Assembly: GCA_025716815.1 (NCBI GenBank)
Contig: JAIXMN010000003.1
Span: 434,001-498,000, forward strand
Direction: 5' to 3'
DNA length: 64,000 nucleotides
From: Dichotomocladium elegans
Lineage: Eukaryota; Mucoromycota; Mucoromycetes; Mucorales; Lichtheimiaceae
Part shown: positions 1 through 11,667 of the stretch, one piece after another
Position numbering within the stretch: the first letter of the stretch is position 1
Layout of the letters: each line of letters opens with the position of its first letter
Position numbers and translations under genes: made by a program
The notes under the pieces: model-generated
Told to the model about the DNA's origin: nothing
Database searches by the model: none
The model's input: the letters and a program-made list of their open reading frames with translations, nothing else

Positions 1-540
1 ATATAAAACTAAGGGTTTCCCAGCAATAAAACCAATCACCACCAGCGCCGAGCTCTCTTATCAGCCATGCAGGATCTTTTACTGTCATTTGAAAGGAAGG
101 CTTACCCGGGGTATTAAGGCCACACCAGGATCCACTACCTGGTAGAGTGACGTGCCACATTTGGGCGATTGATTATCGCGCTCCAGAATAGCGCTCTCCA
201 GTCGCCAGGCAAACAAAAATGCCCAGCAGCTTATCTCCAGAAGAACGAGGACCAGGAGAGCAATGCTTCGCCGGAATAGAGCGGCATCCTTGCTGGTTGG
301 TAATCGCAATGTGTGCGGATCAAGCTGCCGGTGTCGGGTCGATCGCCAAGCGCGATAACGTCTATGAGTGTTAATTGCAAGAGAAAATACCACAAATGCA
401 GCTGGTAGAATGGCATCGAGTATTCTAGCATGGTGCAACGTAATGCACGTTAGAGAGGACAATAGCCATGAAGTGAAGGACTCACGTTTCTCGTGCGCAT
501 GGATCCAGTGTGAGATTGTTTGGATCGTCAAGCTATTCAT
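1..540 (-). CDS. 5' part of a multi-span membrane protein gene (runs off left edge)
   Basis: The gene is read on the minus strand from an ATG at 538-540. Exon 1 (106-540) encodes 145 residues. A 53-bp GT-AG intron (53-105) joins in phase to a second exon that continues past the window edge (GAGGDWFYCWETLSF). The exon holds a hydrophobic segment at about residues 40-57 (ILDAILPAAFVVFSLAI), a basic loop rich in Arg/His, then a second strong segment at about residues 92-112 (ALLVLVLLEISCWAFLFAW), followed by the motif SLYQVVDPGVALIPR. This looks like the N-terminal membrane block of a fungal transporter. An ABC exporter with an N-terminal TMD0 is the best guess, but no nucleotide-binding domain lies within the window, so the family is inferred only. 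Most of the gene is missing. Confidence 0.55.
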
Positions 541-1279
541 GGGAAAACAAGGTTCAGGAATGTTTGACAGCCTTCGAAAGGGGAGAGATGGCCAGATAAG
601 TGTATGTTTGTACGTGAGGCCTTACGTCTGAATCCCCCGCGCAGCCACAGAATTGCGATGCCAATTTCATGTAATTGTGCTGTTCTATGTTGCTGTCCGA
701 TATGCTGGAGAGAGAGCGAGAGAATCGTACGTGGAAAAGAAAGGGGGGAAGGGGCGTGCGGAGCATTACGCTGCTGCTTTGTGATACTGAAACGAGAAGG
801 GGGTGAGAGTGGAGCACCCGTTGCAGCAGACGATTTACAACGACAGACGCGAACTAGGTACGTGTCTTTTTTTTTCTTTTCCTTGTTCTGGGGAGAGGCG
901 AAAACAACATCTTGAATCAATAGGTCGCAAGGCCAAAAGTAACCATCGTTCTAGACGAGGATTTTTCGCCTTCTTTGGGTTGTTCGAAACATTGACCTCC
1001 TTTGTTTATTGCAAGTTTTGTTTCGAAGATGAGCAAGCGAAGAATGATGTCGCCCTTCCTTCCATTGTTCACCGATATCACATGTGGAAGAAACTCCAGT
1101 CGACTGACAACGGGTATCTTCTCTTCTAACGTCTTTTGTTAGAATGCATGCGTCCAGTGCATCAGTGTTTGCAAGACATCGATGCCTCTTGCGTTGAAAG
1201 AGCCCTTTCTCTTTCTTTCGCTCTTTTGCATCTTTCCTTCCCTGCTCTTTCACGCGCCTGCTCATCCCTTTTTGCTCGG
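541..1279. other. Divergent intergenic region
   Basis: This stretch lies between two divergently transcribed genes and probably holds both promoters. Open frames here are short, low in complexity and unlike known proteins. No RNA gene or repeat was seen. Confidence 0.5.
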
Positions 1280-1765
1280 ATGCTCTTATCAACCATCAGC
1301 TCCTATTTGCTCTTGTGCACGATAGCGCCCTCTGCCATATCGCAAAATACGGGAACGCTGGACCCTGCGCAGCCTGGCTGGATACCCGATAGTCCCACTA
1401 CGCCTGAAACGCCATCCCATTGGTTAAGACAGAACGGCCGCGTTGCCATCATTATCGTCCTTGGATCAGTGATCCTTGGCCTCTTGATATGGTATATTGT
1501 CCGAAGCGTCAAGGGAATGCGGAAGCGGTTGAGAGAGGAAAATGAGAAGCATTTTCTCATGTTCCAGCAATTGTCGTCCGCGCCACCTGGCCAAGCAACA
1601 ACCGTCCACAGCACAGCCGAACATTCTCCAACCCCACCGGATTCTGCACATCAAAGCTCAGTCTTGCCTTTGAAGCATTCTAGCACATTATATCAAACAG
1701 CGGTAGATATCCAACCATCGAATCCATCATCGGGACAGCAGCAGCAGCAACAGCACCACTATTAG
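1280..1765 (+). CDS. Small single-pass membrane protein with signal peptide
   Basis: This is an intronless 161-residue protein. I chose the ATG at 1280 rather than an upstream in-frame ATG at 1136, because a typical signal peptide follows it directly (MLLSTISSYLLLCTIAPS, cleavage near AISQ). Next come a short Pro/Thr-rich outer segment (about residues 22-50), one transmembrane helix (VAIIIVLGSVILGLLIWYIV, about residues 53-72), a basic stop-transfer stretch (KGMRKRLREENEK) and a Ser/Pro/His/Gln-rich cytosolic tail that ends in a polyglutamine run. The layout fits a type I plasma-membrane or vacuolar protein. I do not recognise the family. A Gln-rich tail on a small transmembrane protein is common in fungal membrane sensors, but that role is only a guess. 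Confidence 0.65.
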   Translation: MLLSTISSYLLLCTIAPSAISQNTGTLDPAQPGWIPDSPTTPETPSHWLRQNGRVAIIIVLGSVILGLLIWYIVRSVKGMRKRLREENEKHFLMFQQLSSAPPGQATTVHSTAEHSPTPPDSAHQSSVLPLKHSSTLYQTAVDIQPSNPSSGQQQQQQHHY

Positions 1766-3226
1766 CATCGGAGAGGAATGATTTAGTTTTCGTTATGTAC
1801 ACTGTATATTCATTCATACCTATTAACGACGTGTAGTTTCCACCCACCCACCCTCAATTTTACTATAAACACTATTACTTCTCTCTTATTGTCTGATGAC
1901 AAGCCCTGTCTTTCTTACTCAGCACAGTACTCTTCGTCTCTGCACATTTATTTATTTATTCTTACATGCACGCGCATACGATATCCCTTTGTATGGTGGG
2001 CCAATCTCTTTTTCCTGCAATGTTGATCTAGGTCAGCTCACACCGACATTATACGGCCCCCCCCGAAAAAAAAACGTGGCCTACGCGATATTATTGATAG
2101 ATGCTATAGCGTTTTAAGATGGATATTCATAGCTCGAGAAATCCTTGCATGCTGTAATTGATGACTGACTGCGCTGAGCACATTGAGTACAGAGACGTTT
2201 CTTTTCACCGAATGCTCGGAGAAGCCGGTTCATGCGAAAGAACAGTGCATGACGATGCAGACAAGTAAACAGAGAAGGGAAGATCGGCACATGAGAGAAG
2301 CAAGAAAAGAACATAGATATACGAGGCACAGTTGTCAAGATAAGTTTAGTTTATTTCAGGCCAAGAATGTCCGCTTCCCAAACACCCAAACATCCTAATC
2401 CTAACCCACCTTCGTACTGCATACATCGAGGTCGTTTTAGCAGTGTACTGTAGACTCCCAAGTCGCAATATCATTACCCCCAATCAACCCCATCGGCGTT
2501 AAACCCCCCTGCTATGTACAGTTCTTGAAGTAGTTGATTGCTTGGTAAATAGCTATAGAAACCTAGAATCATTCGCAGCACCCATTTACAAACGATTTCC
2601 AAATCAGAAGTGGCAGATAGATGGGAAGAGAAAAGTTACTCTAGACATGTATCACCCCGGCACCGTGATGCCTTGATCTAGCTAACGAAAATAATATATG
2701 TGGGTCCTAATGGCTACGATCGCACCGGTTTACGCTGCGCGGCCCCTCCGACTGCTCGAAATGAGAGCTCTACTGTCGTTTTTGCCAGGGAATAACTTTC
2801 GAAGATCCAAGGAATCCATAGAGTGTATTGAAAGAGCGATATGAGAACATTCACCAAGTCCTCGGACTTTTCTACGACGCCATAAATCGAGAAGTACGGT
2901 TTCTTCAGATAACACTTACCAAGCAGATACCAGAAAGCATCATTTACAAGTCCGTATGTAACATTTGCTGCGGAGGGAATATGGATGACTGGTACATACT
3001 ATGCTAGTGGCTCAAGAATACATATATTGTAAGGAACAGGAACAGGAACAGGACCAGTACCTACTCAACCAACCCATGTGTTCACCAGTGGTCTCTCGGC
3101 AGTCTCGTGTATAGTAACAGTCCCATGTGTATCCTTCTACCGCTGCAAAAATAGAGCACGTCGACTTGACGGACAACCCATATCTCATTAGAGAGAGAGA
3201 AAATCCATAGGAAAAGGACACACATT
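1766..3226. other. Gene-free stretch
   Basis: Nothing convincing was found on either strand. Frames here are short and interrupted and resemble no known family. Poly-C/poly-A runs lie near 2058-2073 and 2500-2510. Confidence 0.4.
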
Positions 3227-3624
3227 TCAAAGCTCGTGGAGGCAAGCGTTTTCGTTGGCTTGTTTCTTCTCCAAGACATCAAGCCTTTGCCAATAGGAAT
3301 TCAGTGATGCCCTGAAACGTGCAGAAGGGAGAACATGAACACTATTTTTTTTTACCGCGTTCGAGTATTAATGAAGGTTTGGCGTTCGTACATACACACG
3401 ATAAGGTGAGGTGAGGTGAGGAGCTCGTTGTAAAAAGTCGTGGTTTTCATTCCCACTTCTTGAATATAGTTCCGTCCGACACGTAACTCGTTCAGATGGG
3501 TCTGAGGCACGCTGGTTGCGCCTGCTGAGTGTAATTGCTGATATTTTTTTTTAACTTTGGCAGTCTTGTGATCCGTCCATTGTTGCGCAAATGTTCTTAG
3601 CAGTCTCAATGTATTCGTCGCCAT
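3227..3624 (-). CDS. Possible small mitochondrial protein, two exons
   Basis: On the minus strand an ATG at 3622-3624 opens a frame whose first residues resemble a mitochondrial presequence (MATNTLRLLRTFAQQW: basic and hydroxylated, no acidic residues). The frame continues through a Lys-rich stretch and YNELLTSPHL. A TTTCAG acceptor at 3312 then leads in phase to a short last exon (3227-3311) that encodes a charged helix, SYWQRLDVLEKKQANENAC, ending at TGA. The donor could be GTAAAA at 3355 or one of the GT sites near 3390, so the protein is about 105-117 residues. The family is not recognised. The composition and the well-formed last exon argue for a real gene, but it could be chance. Confidence 0.4.
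3400..3421. repeat. Short tandem (GTGAG)n tract
   Basis: The unit GTGAG repeats about four times with slight variation inside the putative small gene. It could be replication slippage in coding DNA. Confidence 0.6.
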
Positions 3625-4507
3625 TCGCAACGATCCTTGAATGGAAAAGCGAAGGAAACCGTAGGGCAAGTAGCAGTGTGTTGCTCCTAAACAATGCTGC
3701 TACAGATGCAATAACAACGAGGCGCGAGCGAGCGAGAAACATTTCCTGGCTCTGCGCTTATATTTGTGCGTTTGGTACCAGCGAGGTACGGTACCCGGAA
3801 ATCCACCCTTTGCGTATCGAGATTAGAAGTGCCGCATTATCCATTCTTTTATGTCCCTTCCGATTGCCTGTACGCTTCTTGATCTTATCTCTCGGAGGCT
3901 TCTAACTGAACGATTCCCGTAGATGCAGAGTCGACCTTAGATAGCCTTTAGGCTGTTGATAGAGCAAAGGCGTTAAACCCCAGGAGAACAATACATCATT
4001 AGAGCCTTCAAAGTATGACCGAGTCCGGGGTATGAGTTGCCGTTTGTGGCACAGATCTACAGATCACTGGACATTTGAGGAAGGGAATATTGATTACTAA
4101 AAACGGCCAATGCCGCACCATCGCCGTGAGACAAAGACGTCAGGCTCTGTTACCCACAAACGTAGACTGGTCCCCAGCAACCCCATCCATTTTTCTTTCT
4201 TCTTGCATATATAAACGCATATAACAACAGCATTTCTATGAATACGGCTCGATATGCGTTGACAAATAAATGTTGCGTCTGTTTTCAACAATGATGTCAC
4301 ATAGTACATTGGATTGAACAGCAACAGCAACATCAAAAGCGACGGCATTGTTCCAGACCACTGTCTGCCTTGTGACTGATACGTATGTGAAATCACGTTT
4401 TGTCCCTCTCTTTTTGCTATTCTCTGGTATGACCATAAGCTATCAGACAGTTAAATGGCAAGAATAATATATGGGCTTTGCTAACTTGTTTTGTTGGACA
4501 TTTTTTT
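3625..4507. other. Intergenic region
   Basis: No supported gene. Open frames on both strands lack domain-like sequence or splice-compatible extensions. Confidence 0.4.
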
Positions 4508-5115
4508 TTATCGAGTATCTTGTTCGTAAAAACTTTTGAGATATTGCTCTGCGTCAATGTATTCTTGTTTGACTCGTGGCAGGATTTGTGTGAGTTTTTT
4601 TAGCGCATCCTTTTCGTTCAATTTATTGCCTATTTGTTCGTCTTGACAGTTGCCGATATGCTGTATTTTTTCACACGTTGCCTGGACCTGTTTGAGTCCA
4701 ATGGCTGCTGAACTCCCTTTGAGGAAATGCCCAAGCCGGGAAAGTTCTGGTAAATCTCGCTTATCACTAGCAGAAGATCATAAGGCTCGATGATCGCTCG
4801 AAGGTTTATTCTATACTTACAGGGCCTCATCCATATTTTTGAACGTCTCTACGGCTTGCTCAAAATAGTTGTTGACGATATTGAAAGAAAACTCGTGGTC
4901 CTCCTCGTCGTCCATGTCGAGAAGCTGGTCAAATATATTCATATCGATCAGATTTTCAAAGTCGGTCTCTTGCGCTTGCTGTTCGCTTTGGACCGAGCAT
5001 TTCTGTTCCAAATTTACGCCCTATCCAGGTCTCGGTCAGCTTTGTGATCTCGCGATATTAGTGTCAAGGAAACACTCACCTCGGCGGCAAGCTGTTGTTT
5101 TGATACTGTTGTCAT
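4508..5115 (-). CDS. YPD1: Histidine-containing phosphotransfer protein Ypd1
   Basis: This is the phosphorelay intermediate that moves phosphate from a hybrid histidine kinase (Sln1 type) to response regulators (Ssk1, Skn7) upstream of the HOG osmostress MAP-kinase pathway. It acts in cytosol and nucleus. The gene has three exons: 5080-5115, 4821-5020 and 4508-4766. Introns 5021-5079 and 4767-4820 have clean GTGAGT/GTAAGT donors and TAG acceptors, and the phases agree. The product is 164 residues. The HPt four-helix bundle starts at FDQLLDMDDEEDHEFSFNIV and includes the phospho-accepting site HFLKGSSAAIG, with the His followed by the conserved KGSS. The length matches the family. Recognition is strong because the helix preceding the His and the KGSSA motif are both typical. 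Confidence 0.92.
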
Positions 5116-5783
5116 CGTAAGGATTAGTCGAACCAGTAGTAGTAATATTTGTAACGAAGAAAGAGAAAAGAACTACGAGAGCGTATAAAAAAGCAAAAGA
5201 AGAGAGAGGAAGAGAGAAAGGAGATATGTACGACTCTTTTTTTACAGTGATTGCGCTACCTTTCCTTTCTGCCTACCCCCCTCTCATCGATACCCGACAT
5301 CTTAAGCCCCCCTCCCGATTATCATCGCGATTCACATGACCGACCCACACAATTGGCTGAGCCTCGAACTATTCGATGCCACAGGCAAGCCCACAAACTT
5401 TTGTTCTGTCAACGGCTAGAATGTGAAAGAAGCTTTCGATACTTGATACGTTTTTCCCTTGTATTTCTAACCGTGCCTCTTCAGAGAGTCATTATAAATT
5501 GGATTTCCACACGTATATAACACATACCACCGCTCCATGTCAGGACATGGAGGTTTGCAACGCTCTTTTCTAAGCTAATGGGTGACGGTAAGTGCACTGC
5601 GCGAAGTTGAGTCCGGCATTATACTCATATCCATTCTTAGCCCTGTGGAGAGGAAATACACAGAAAAAGAAATAAAGCTTATGGCTGGTGTCGGCTTCAT
5701 TCAGCACCGGTCTGGTCTTTAATCCATAAGGATTTTGATTATCGAGCCTTTTTTTTTTTACTATGTACACATATAAATCTGCT
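5116..5783. other. Upstream region of YPD1, 3' side of alkaline phosphatase
   Basis: Purine-rich tracts at 5150-5222 on the plus strand read as pyrimidine-rich just upstream of YPD1 on its coding strand, a typical fungal promoter feature. No gene is supported. Confidence 0.4.
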
Positions 5784-8151
5784 TTATCCAGATAACGAAG
5801 GATGGTGCAAGTTTTTGGGATTGGAATGATACGTGTCCAGATGATTGGTGTATTCAATCTTGCCTTCATCATCCAGCTCTTTGACATTGAAACCTTCATT
5901 ATTTCTGTGTGGGAGCGAGTGAGTAATCTAATATTTTTTTTAATTCGTCCTACAAATTAGAGTACTCACTCATTGAGAACTGTGGTTAATTCATCCAAGT
6001 TTAAGTCCAGCATCTGGGCTATGAAGTCACCAATGTCGGTATTCTCATGACTTCCTCGAAGCAAATCGGACTGAGGGCCGTACGCGTAAAGATTGACATC
6101 AACGCCACTGTGACCATGTGTTGCCCACTATCATCAACACAATAAGATTTCTTGATGTAGACGGGCTGGTGTGCGTGTTAAGGTCATGTATATTGACTTA
6201 CTCCAAGCTGCGCACGGATCGAGATCATCTCTGCCAAATACAGGTCCAGCCTCTTTATAGACTTTGTCCTCTTCAAACGCCCAAGCTCAGTACTTGTCGC
6301 ATCCGTGATTCCCAAGCCTTTTTCCAAAATATCTTTAGCAAGGAACTCGTCTGTAAGCTTAGTATCGTGAGCCAGTATTTTGGTCGCCAAGGCCACGGTG
6401 GATTGGGTTGCCTTGACCAGAACGTCTGGGTACCTGGATATTTAGGTTTGAGGCGTACATATGTTTAACAGGTCTTCTGCGTGTTTCTTGGTACACAACA
6501 CATACCACAGATACTCGGGATATGACGAAGAGACTTGCCGGGCGAGTGAAAGTCCGCCAGTCTCGTGATCGCTTGTTGAGATGAGCAAAGTGTCTGGATG
6601 CTCGTCTACGAACTTCTTGACCAGATCAACCGTGTTCTGATATTCAAGAATATCATATAAATGCGCCACAGGATCGTTCCTTTAGTAGAAAAGAAGGCTG
6701 AGATTTCAAAACTTGTCTCACCGCAATAGCGAGCTCTCCGTCCTCCGCCTTATGCGCACTTACGAGTGTGCAGCCATATCAATCCGGCTCCCTTCTATCA
6801 TCAAAAAGAAGCCACTTTCGCCAGCCTCGGCGGAAAGTAATTTGAGTGCTTTGTCCGCCATCTCGCTAAGACTGGGCTCTACCGAGGAGTCCCGATCAAT
6901 TTCATAGTTCATGTGCTAAAATTATCGGTTCAGACGAAAATGGACTCCCGCATATGCTGTCGTTTTTGGTATGTGTGCCTTACGTCGGTGTTGAATAGGC
7001 CAATCACAGGAAGAACATCGCCCACGGGAAGAGCATCAAATTCGGTGCGGTTGCGATCGATCGAGAGGACAGTCTTCCAGCCGAATGCGTTGCTGGCTTC
7101 TGAAAACAAGTCGCGGCTATCTTTTCGGCAACTTCTGCGGTCGTGCTTTGGCAAAAAATGGCAAGACCCACCGCCGAACATCAGATCCACCGAACGACCA
7201 AGGGGATAGTCGCCAATTTGCTGCACAGCAATGTCGTTCTCCTTGTCTCGATGGACGGTATGGGCTGAGAAGGCGGCCGGAGTGGCATGAGTGATCCGTG
7301 ATGTGGCCACTAATCCGGTGAGCTTGTTTCGATGATGCTTTGCCGACTCGAGCACAGTCGCACATGGGTTTCGTCCGGGGTCGACTGAATGGGCGGGTGA
7401 GTCGAGAATCAAAGGCTGTATAGCTCATCATCCAACCCCGAACACTCCGTACTACATGGTCGGTTTCAGCAATTACCTCCGATGGCCCCGTTGTACGTTT
7501 TGAGACCGCAACTGAAGGCAGTTGCCCCTGCAGCGCTGTCAGTGACTAGGGTGGACGAGCTCCGTGTTCGGGATTGACCAATATGGATCTAATGATGTAT
7601 GCACCTTTCATTTAGGGACTATTTTTCGACGTAATACCCATTCTTAGTGAGAGTCAAGTGTACCGTGTCGAGAGGCATCGGGTGATCATAAGGTAATTTG
7701 TGGATATATTGGTATAGGGAGCGTGAGTATGAAACTGATGCTGGCCCTAGTCCATCGCTGATCATCATAATGATATTGCGTGGCTTGTCTCTGGCAGCTT
7801 CTGGCGGGATTTAGCAAACGTCGTTTTGAGCAAGAATCATATTTCCAGCCATACTCTGCTTAAGTCGTAGCAATGGTGGTGATACCCAGGCTCCAATCAC
7901 CATGCTGACAAGGACAAGGCCGCAGAGGAGACATGCAAACAATGCTATTTTGCAAAGACTCTAACATTTGGGGATAAAAGAAGATATCCTCAGCGTAAGC
8001 TTTTGGTCTCGACCCAGGTAGTTTCGGACTGTTTGAATAGTACCCTCGGTTGTTTTTGAGGCAATGTATCGTTCCAAGTGTCTTCGTCTTGCTGGTCGCC
8101 CATCAACGTTTGCCGTGTTTCATCATCGTGATCCCTCAGATCCTTTTGCAT
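5784..8151 (-). CDS. PHO8: Vacuolar-type alkaline phosphatase (Pho8-like)
   Basis: This is a phosphomonoesterase of the alkaline phosphatase superfamily with two zinc ions and one magnesium ion. It is a type II membrane protein, usually vacuolar. I chose the ATG at 8151: a cytosolic tail rich in charged residues is followed by one transmembrane helix (ALFACLLCGLVLVSMVIGAW). The catalytic blocks appear in order across several exons: MMISDGLGPAS (metal site), LVTDSAAGATAFSCG with the nucleophile Ser in TDSAAG, GLVATSRITHATPAAF, the IEGSRIDMAAHS region, STSDHETGG and HGHSGVDVNLYAYG, with the last exon ending at TAA 5784-5786. An in-frame TAA near 7814 lies inside an intron (GTATGG donor, CCAG acceptor) and does not break the gene. 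The product would scavenge phosphate from phosphoesters, in line with the phosphate permease 10 kb away. Confidence 0.9.
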
Positions 8152-8576
8152 CTTGCGGTAAAATGAAAAGGTGGACAAAAAGTACAAGGATAGGACCAGA
8201 AAGAAAAGCGAAAAAGAAGGGAAACGGCTAATTTACAAAGGATCATTTGCAAAGAAATTAACCCGCTGTGTTTAAACTTCTCAAAAGAAACAAAGGTCGA
8301 TCTCCTTTTTGCGGGTCGCCACTTTTTGTATGACCTGCTAAATTAAGTCGCTTTCTCATGCATGTGATCAATGCATCTTAACTGATAAATCCTGAGATCC
8401 ACCTAAATTCTAAAATTATCTGTGCCTGTTTCGCAATCCATTTCTTTGGCAACAGGCACCAGGAAACTTAATTTTGTAACACCTTCCCTCTCTAGCTTGG
8501 TGATTTCCAGAACAAGTTGTTGTTGTTCAAACGCAGAGAAAACCTTTTTATACAGTTCCTTTTGTACAAGCGATAG
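8152..8576. other. Spacer between SQS1-like 3' end and alkaline phosphatase 5' end
   Basis: It probably holds the alkaline phosphatase promoter. No other gene is seen. Confidence 0.45.
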
Positions 8577-10717
8577 CTATAGAGGCTTGGCCATTACGAA
8601 CCCAGCCCTGTTCGCTTCTTTCGAACGACTACTTCAATAGGTGCTGCCAAGCCGTCATTTGCTGTCCCCAGGGTATCGCCTTGCTTCCATCTGTACAACA
8701 AGGTTGAGTATCATGTCGCCACTTTAACATCAAAGGTCAAAAAACATTACCCCATCGCAGAAAGCATTCTGTGTCCGACGTTAGATTCGTCCAGAGGCCG
8801 GGCTCCAGAACCGACGATCGAGTTGTGCTCCGGTTTGCGCAAAGATGAGGTGTCTCGTGATTTCTTCTTGCCCTTCTTGTCCTTTTTGTTCTTCCCCGTC
8901 AGATCATAGTCTATCCGATGCTTCCTCAAAACACTAGATTGAGCATCGATGGTAGACTGTGCTTGTTGTAAAAAGCGCTCAATGTAACGCCGGTCTGTTG
9001 GCAAAAACGTGTTCCTCGTTTTCTGTAGAATGGGCATTCTGCACATGGCATTTGTTGGTCAGCTGTCCTCTGTAAAATAAACAACAGAGAGCCTCCGCTG
9101 TTGACCACTTACCGCTGTGCACCCGAACCTATGCTATGAGTTTTGAGTTTGTAAGCAAGAGCAATAAGATGGACCTGGCGGCGACAATGTTTGGACATCG
9201 GTGCAAATTGGTAACTGGAAAGAGACTCTCAATTAATTTCGGCTACCGTTATATGTGCGCGGGAGTCCTTGTTAAGGATCTTCATACCTTGTGATATCAT
9301 CATCCATAATAAAGTTTTGTATCCGCCTACGAAATAAGGTAAAGATGCAGTCATATCGATGCTATGCCTTAACTTACTTGTCAATCTTTCGAAGGTCAAC
9401 GCTGAGTTCAGCAACATGCGACTTGTTTTTGTCCTTATTTTTCTTTGCCCGCTTCTCGAGTCGCTGCTCCTTTTTGGCTATCTTCTTTGCTTGTTTCTCC
9501 TCATACGCAATCCGGCTGCGCATGCCTGATGCATCATAGTCAGAAAATAATTCACGGATAACCCTATCAAAGCCATATTACCAGCTCGAAGGCTTGGCGG
9601 GACATCATCGAGTGCTCTTGAGAGAGACTGTTTAAAACTGTCTTCGTCCAGTTCAATGATAGATTCGTCCGAACTCTCATGGTCAAAGGCTCCATTGTAT
9701 ATGTTGTCGTCATCTTCTGACTCTATGTTGTCCAACAAATCATCATAATTCCCATCTGCATCCTGTGCGAACCGCTGCATCGCCTCTTGGTCCTCCTCGT
9801 CGAGTTGCATGTTCTCAATATAGTCCTGCATGATTGCAAGGTCCTCGTCGTAATTACTGCCTTTGGAAAAAAGGATTCTGTCACTATCGGAGTCATCTGA
9901 CTCGGAAGATATGTAGATGTCGTCGCCGCGGATGATCTTCTTTTTCTGCTTCTTTTTCTTTTGCTTAGCCTTCTCATTCTTGCTCTTAAGTGAATCTAAG
10001 CGAGACGTTGAAATGTGTGTGATATTAATATGGTATGTAACCATAATCCGAACTGATGCATACTCTCCGCAATTGAACGATCATCTACTTTTTCTGGTGT
10101 GGAATCGAAATAGAAACCGAGTGATCCATCTTCGGTACCTTGAATACCAATAACTCGGTCCGATGTGCTACTGCTATCGTTTTCTGACAGTTCTAGCAGG
10201 ACTCTATCCCCTGGAGATCCAGCGGTGTTTGAGCCTTCATTACTTTCCTCGTCCACCGGTCGCTTATCCTCATCATTGTTTGGATGCAGTATTGCCGAAG
10301 AACGAGTGAAGACGACAGTCTTTGAAAAACTGGACATGGATGATTTTGCTCTATTATCCGTGAACATCTCTCTTTCTTCGTTTTGTGCCAACAGCTTTCG
10401 ATGATCAAGAATCTTCCGTTTCCGCAGTTTTGTCATTCCTGCGGCAATGTCTGAGCGATCTCATTGCGGTTATTCGGTAGATGCACATTTTTACCGTTAT
10501 CCTCCGGATCGTCTACAGCACCGAATTCGCCAAACACTTGGAAATCGTCATCGAGATCGTCATAGTTGCTGTATTTTCCAGGTTCATAGACGTAGCCATA
10601 GCTCGAGGCTATCAGGTTGCGATTGCGTCCGCGCCCCCCTCCGCGACCTCCACGACCTCTACCACCGCGCGATGCACCACGACCCTGTCCTCCACGTTTT
10701 GGTCCTGATCTTGGCAT
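8577..10717 (-). CDS. SQS1: R3H and G-patch protein, Sqs1/Pfa1-like
   Basis: In yeast, Sqs1/Pfa1 binds and activates the DEAH helicase Prp43 in ribosome biogenesis and spliceosome recycling. The ATG at 10717 begins with a Gly/Arg-rich segment (GRGGRGGGRGRNRN), as expected for an RNA-binding N-terminus. Acidic and Lys-rich low-complexity exons follow (KKKKQKKKIIRGDD; DDSDSD; LDNIESEDDDN). The R3H domain spans two short exons (DLRKIDKRIQNFIMDDDITR, then HCRRQVHLIALAYKLKTHSI). The C-terminal G-patch begins at GHRMLSAMGWKQGDTLG and ends in VRKNRAGFVMAKPL. About eight exons with matching phases give roughly 585 residues. The domain order (RG-rich, acidic, R3H, G-patch) matches the family. The start is well supported; exon edges in the acidic part are less certain. 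Confidence 0.88.
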
Positions 10718-11602
10718 GAATGGTTGAAGCTGAAAGTTTTGAAAAATAAAGCAGGTTGGTAGTAATAGTGTGTCCATGGAGCGATTTTATCCAGCGTCGG
10801 CATGTCAAATCGGAACCAAGTAAGAGGCGCAGCCTGATTTTTCTTTTTTTTTTTTTGCGCAGCTGAGAACCCGCTTGCCCGTCGTAACAATGGTCCTGCA
10901 AACCAGGACAAAGAATAGTGATTTTAAAACGTGGGTAGGAGTTAAGGGATTGATAGGGAGATGACGATGAGCATGATTATATGGAGAAAAAGGGTACTCG
11001 GGTACTTCTTTAATGTTGTATTCAATAAATTGAAATGACTATAATGTGAAGCATTCATTTGAAAAGAAAAGAAAAAACCCGTTCGCCCACGAGCAAATGT
11101 CACATCAGTTGATGGGAGACGAAGCAAAAGCAATAGTCCCCTATAGCGTGCATCAAATTATGAAAAATGTGTTCCGTGGACTGCGGCAATGCCGGGGTCC
11201 GTTTTTTTTCGTCTTTGTAACTTTTCCCACCGCTTTGCAACAGTCCCCCACACATATACCAAAGAGAGAAGGCAGAACGTCCTGGCTATGACAAAGTTCG
11301 GGAACCAAAAAGAACATCAAAACAAAGAGCTTCTGATAACAAGTACTAAAGCATGCGCTAAAAAAAAGCGCCTCAACATATCATCATGAACATTACGCCA
11401 TAAAAGACGCTTAAAGAAGCATCAATTATTTTTAGGACTTTATGCTTTACGACAGGTTGGCGCATTTGTTGATAGCGCTCACAAATCAGGCAAAGGTCGA
11501 AAAGATGGCAAGATGCTTTCCTTCTCTGAAGACTAAAATAACTACAAGACCCATAACAACATCGTGAATAGTCCACGGCATGAATCCTGTCGCTTTTTTG
11601 TG
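10718..11602. other. Divergent intergenic region
   Basis: It holds the upstream regions of the SQS1-like gene (minus) and the Kre9-like gene (plus). No gene is supported. A long minus-strand frame across 11373-12020 is antisense to the Kre9-like exons. Confidence 0.45.
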
Positions 11603-11612
11603 TATATATAAA
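11603..11612 (+). promoter_or_regulatory. TATA box of the Kre9-like gene
   Basis: TATATATAAA lies 56 bp upstream of the ATG at 11668, a normal distance for a strongly expressed fungal secreted-protein gene. This is inference from motif and spacing. Confidence 0.55.
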
Positions 11613-11667
11613 CCCCATCTCTTTTTCCTTGCCGCCCCATACACAGTCTTCCATTTTGTCGCAAGCC

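Noticed and set aside
1136..1279. Upstream in-frame ATG for the small membrane protein
   Set aside because: The extension would bury the signal peptide behind 48 residues rich in Cys and Ser. The internal ATG at 1280 gives a standard signal peptide.
4097..4396. A 99-residue open frame on the minus strand
   Set aside because: Low-complexity composition, no splice-supported extension and no similarity to a known family.
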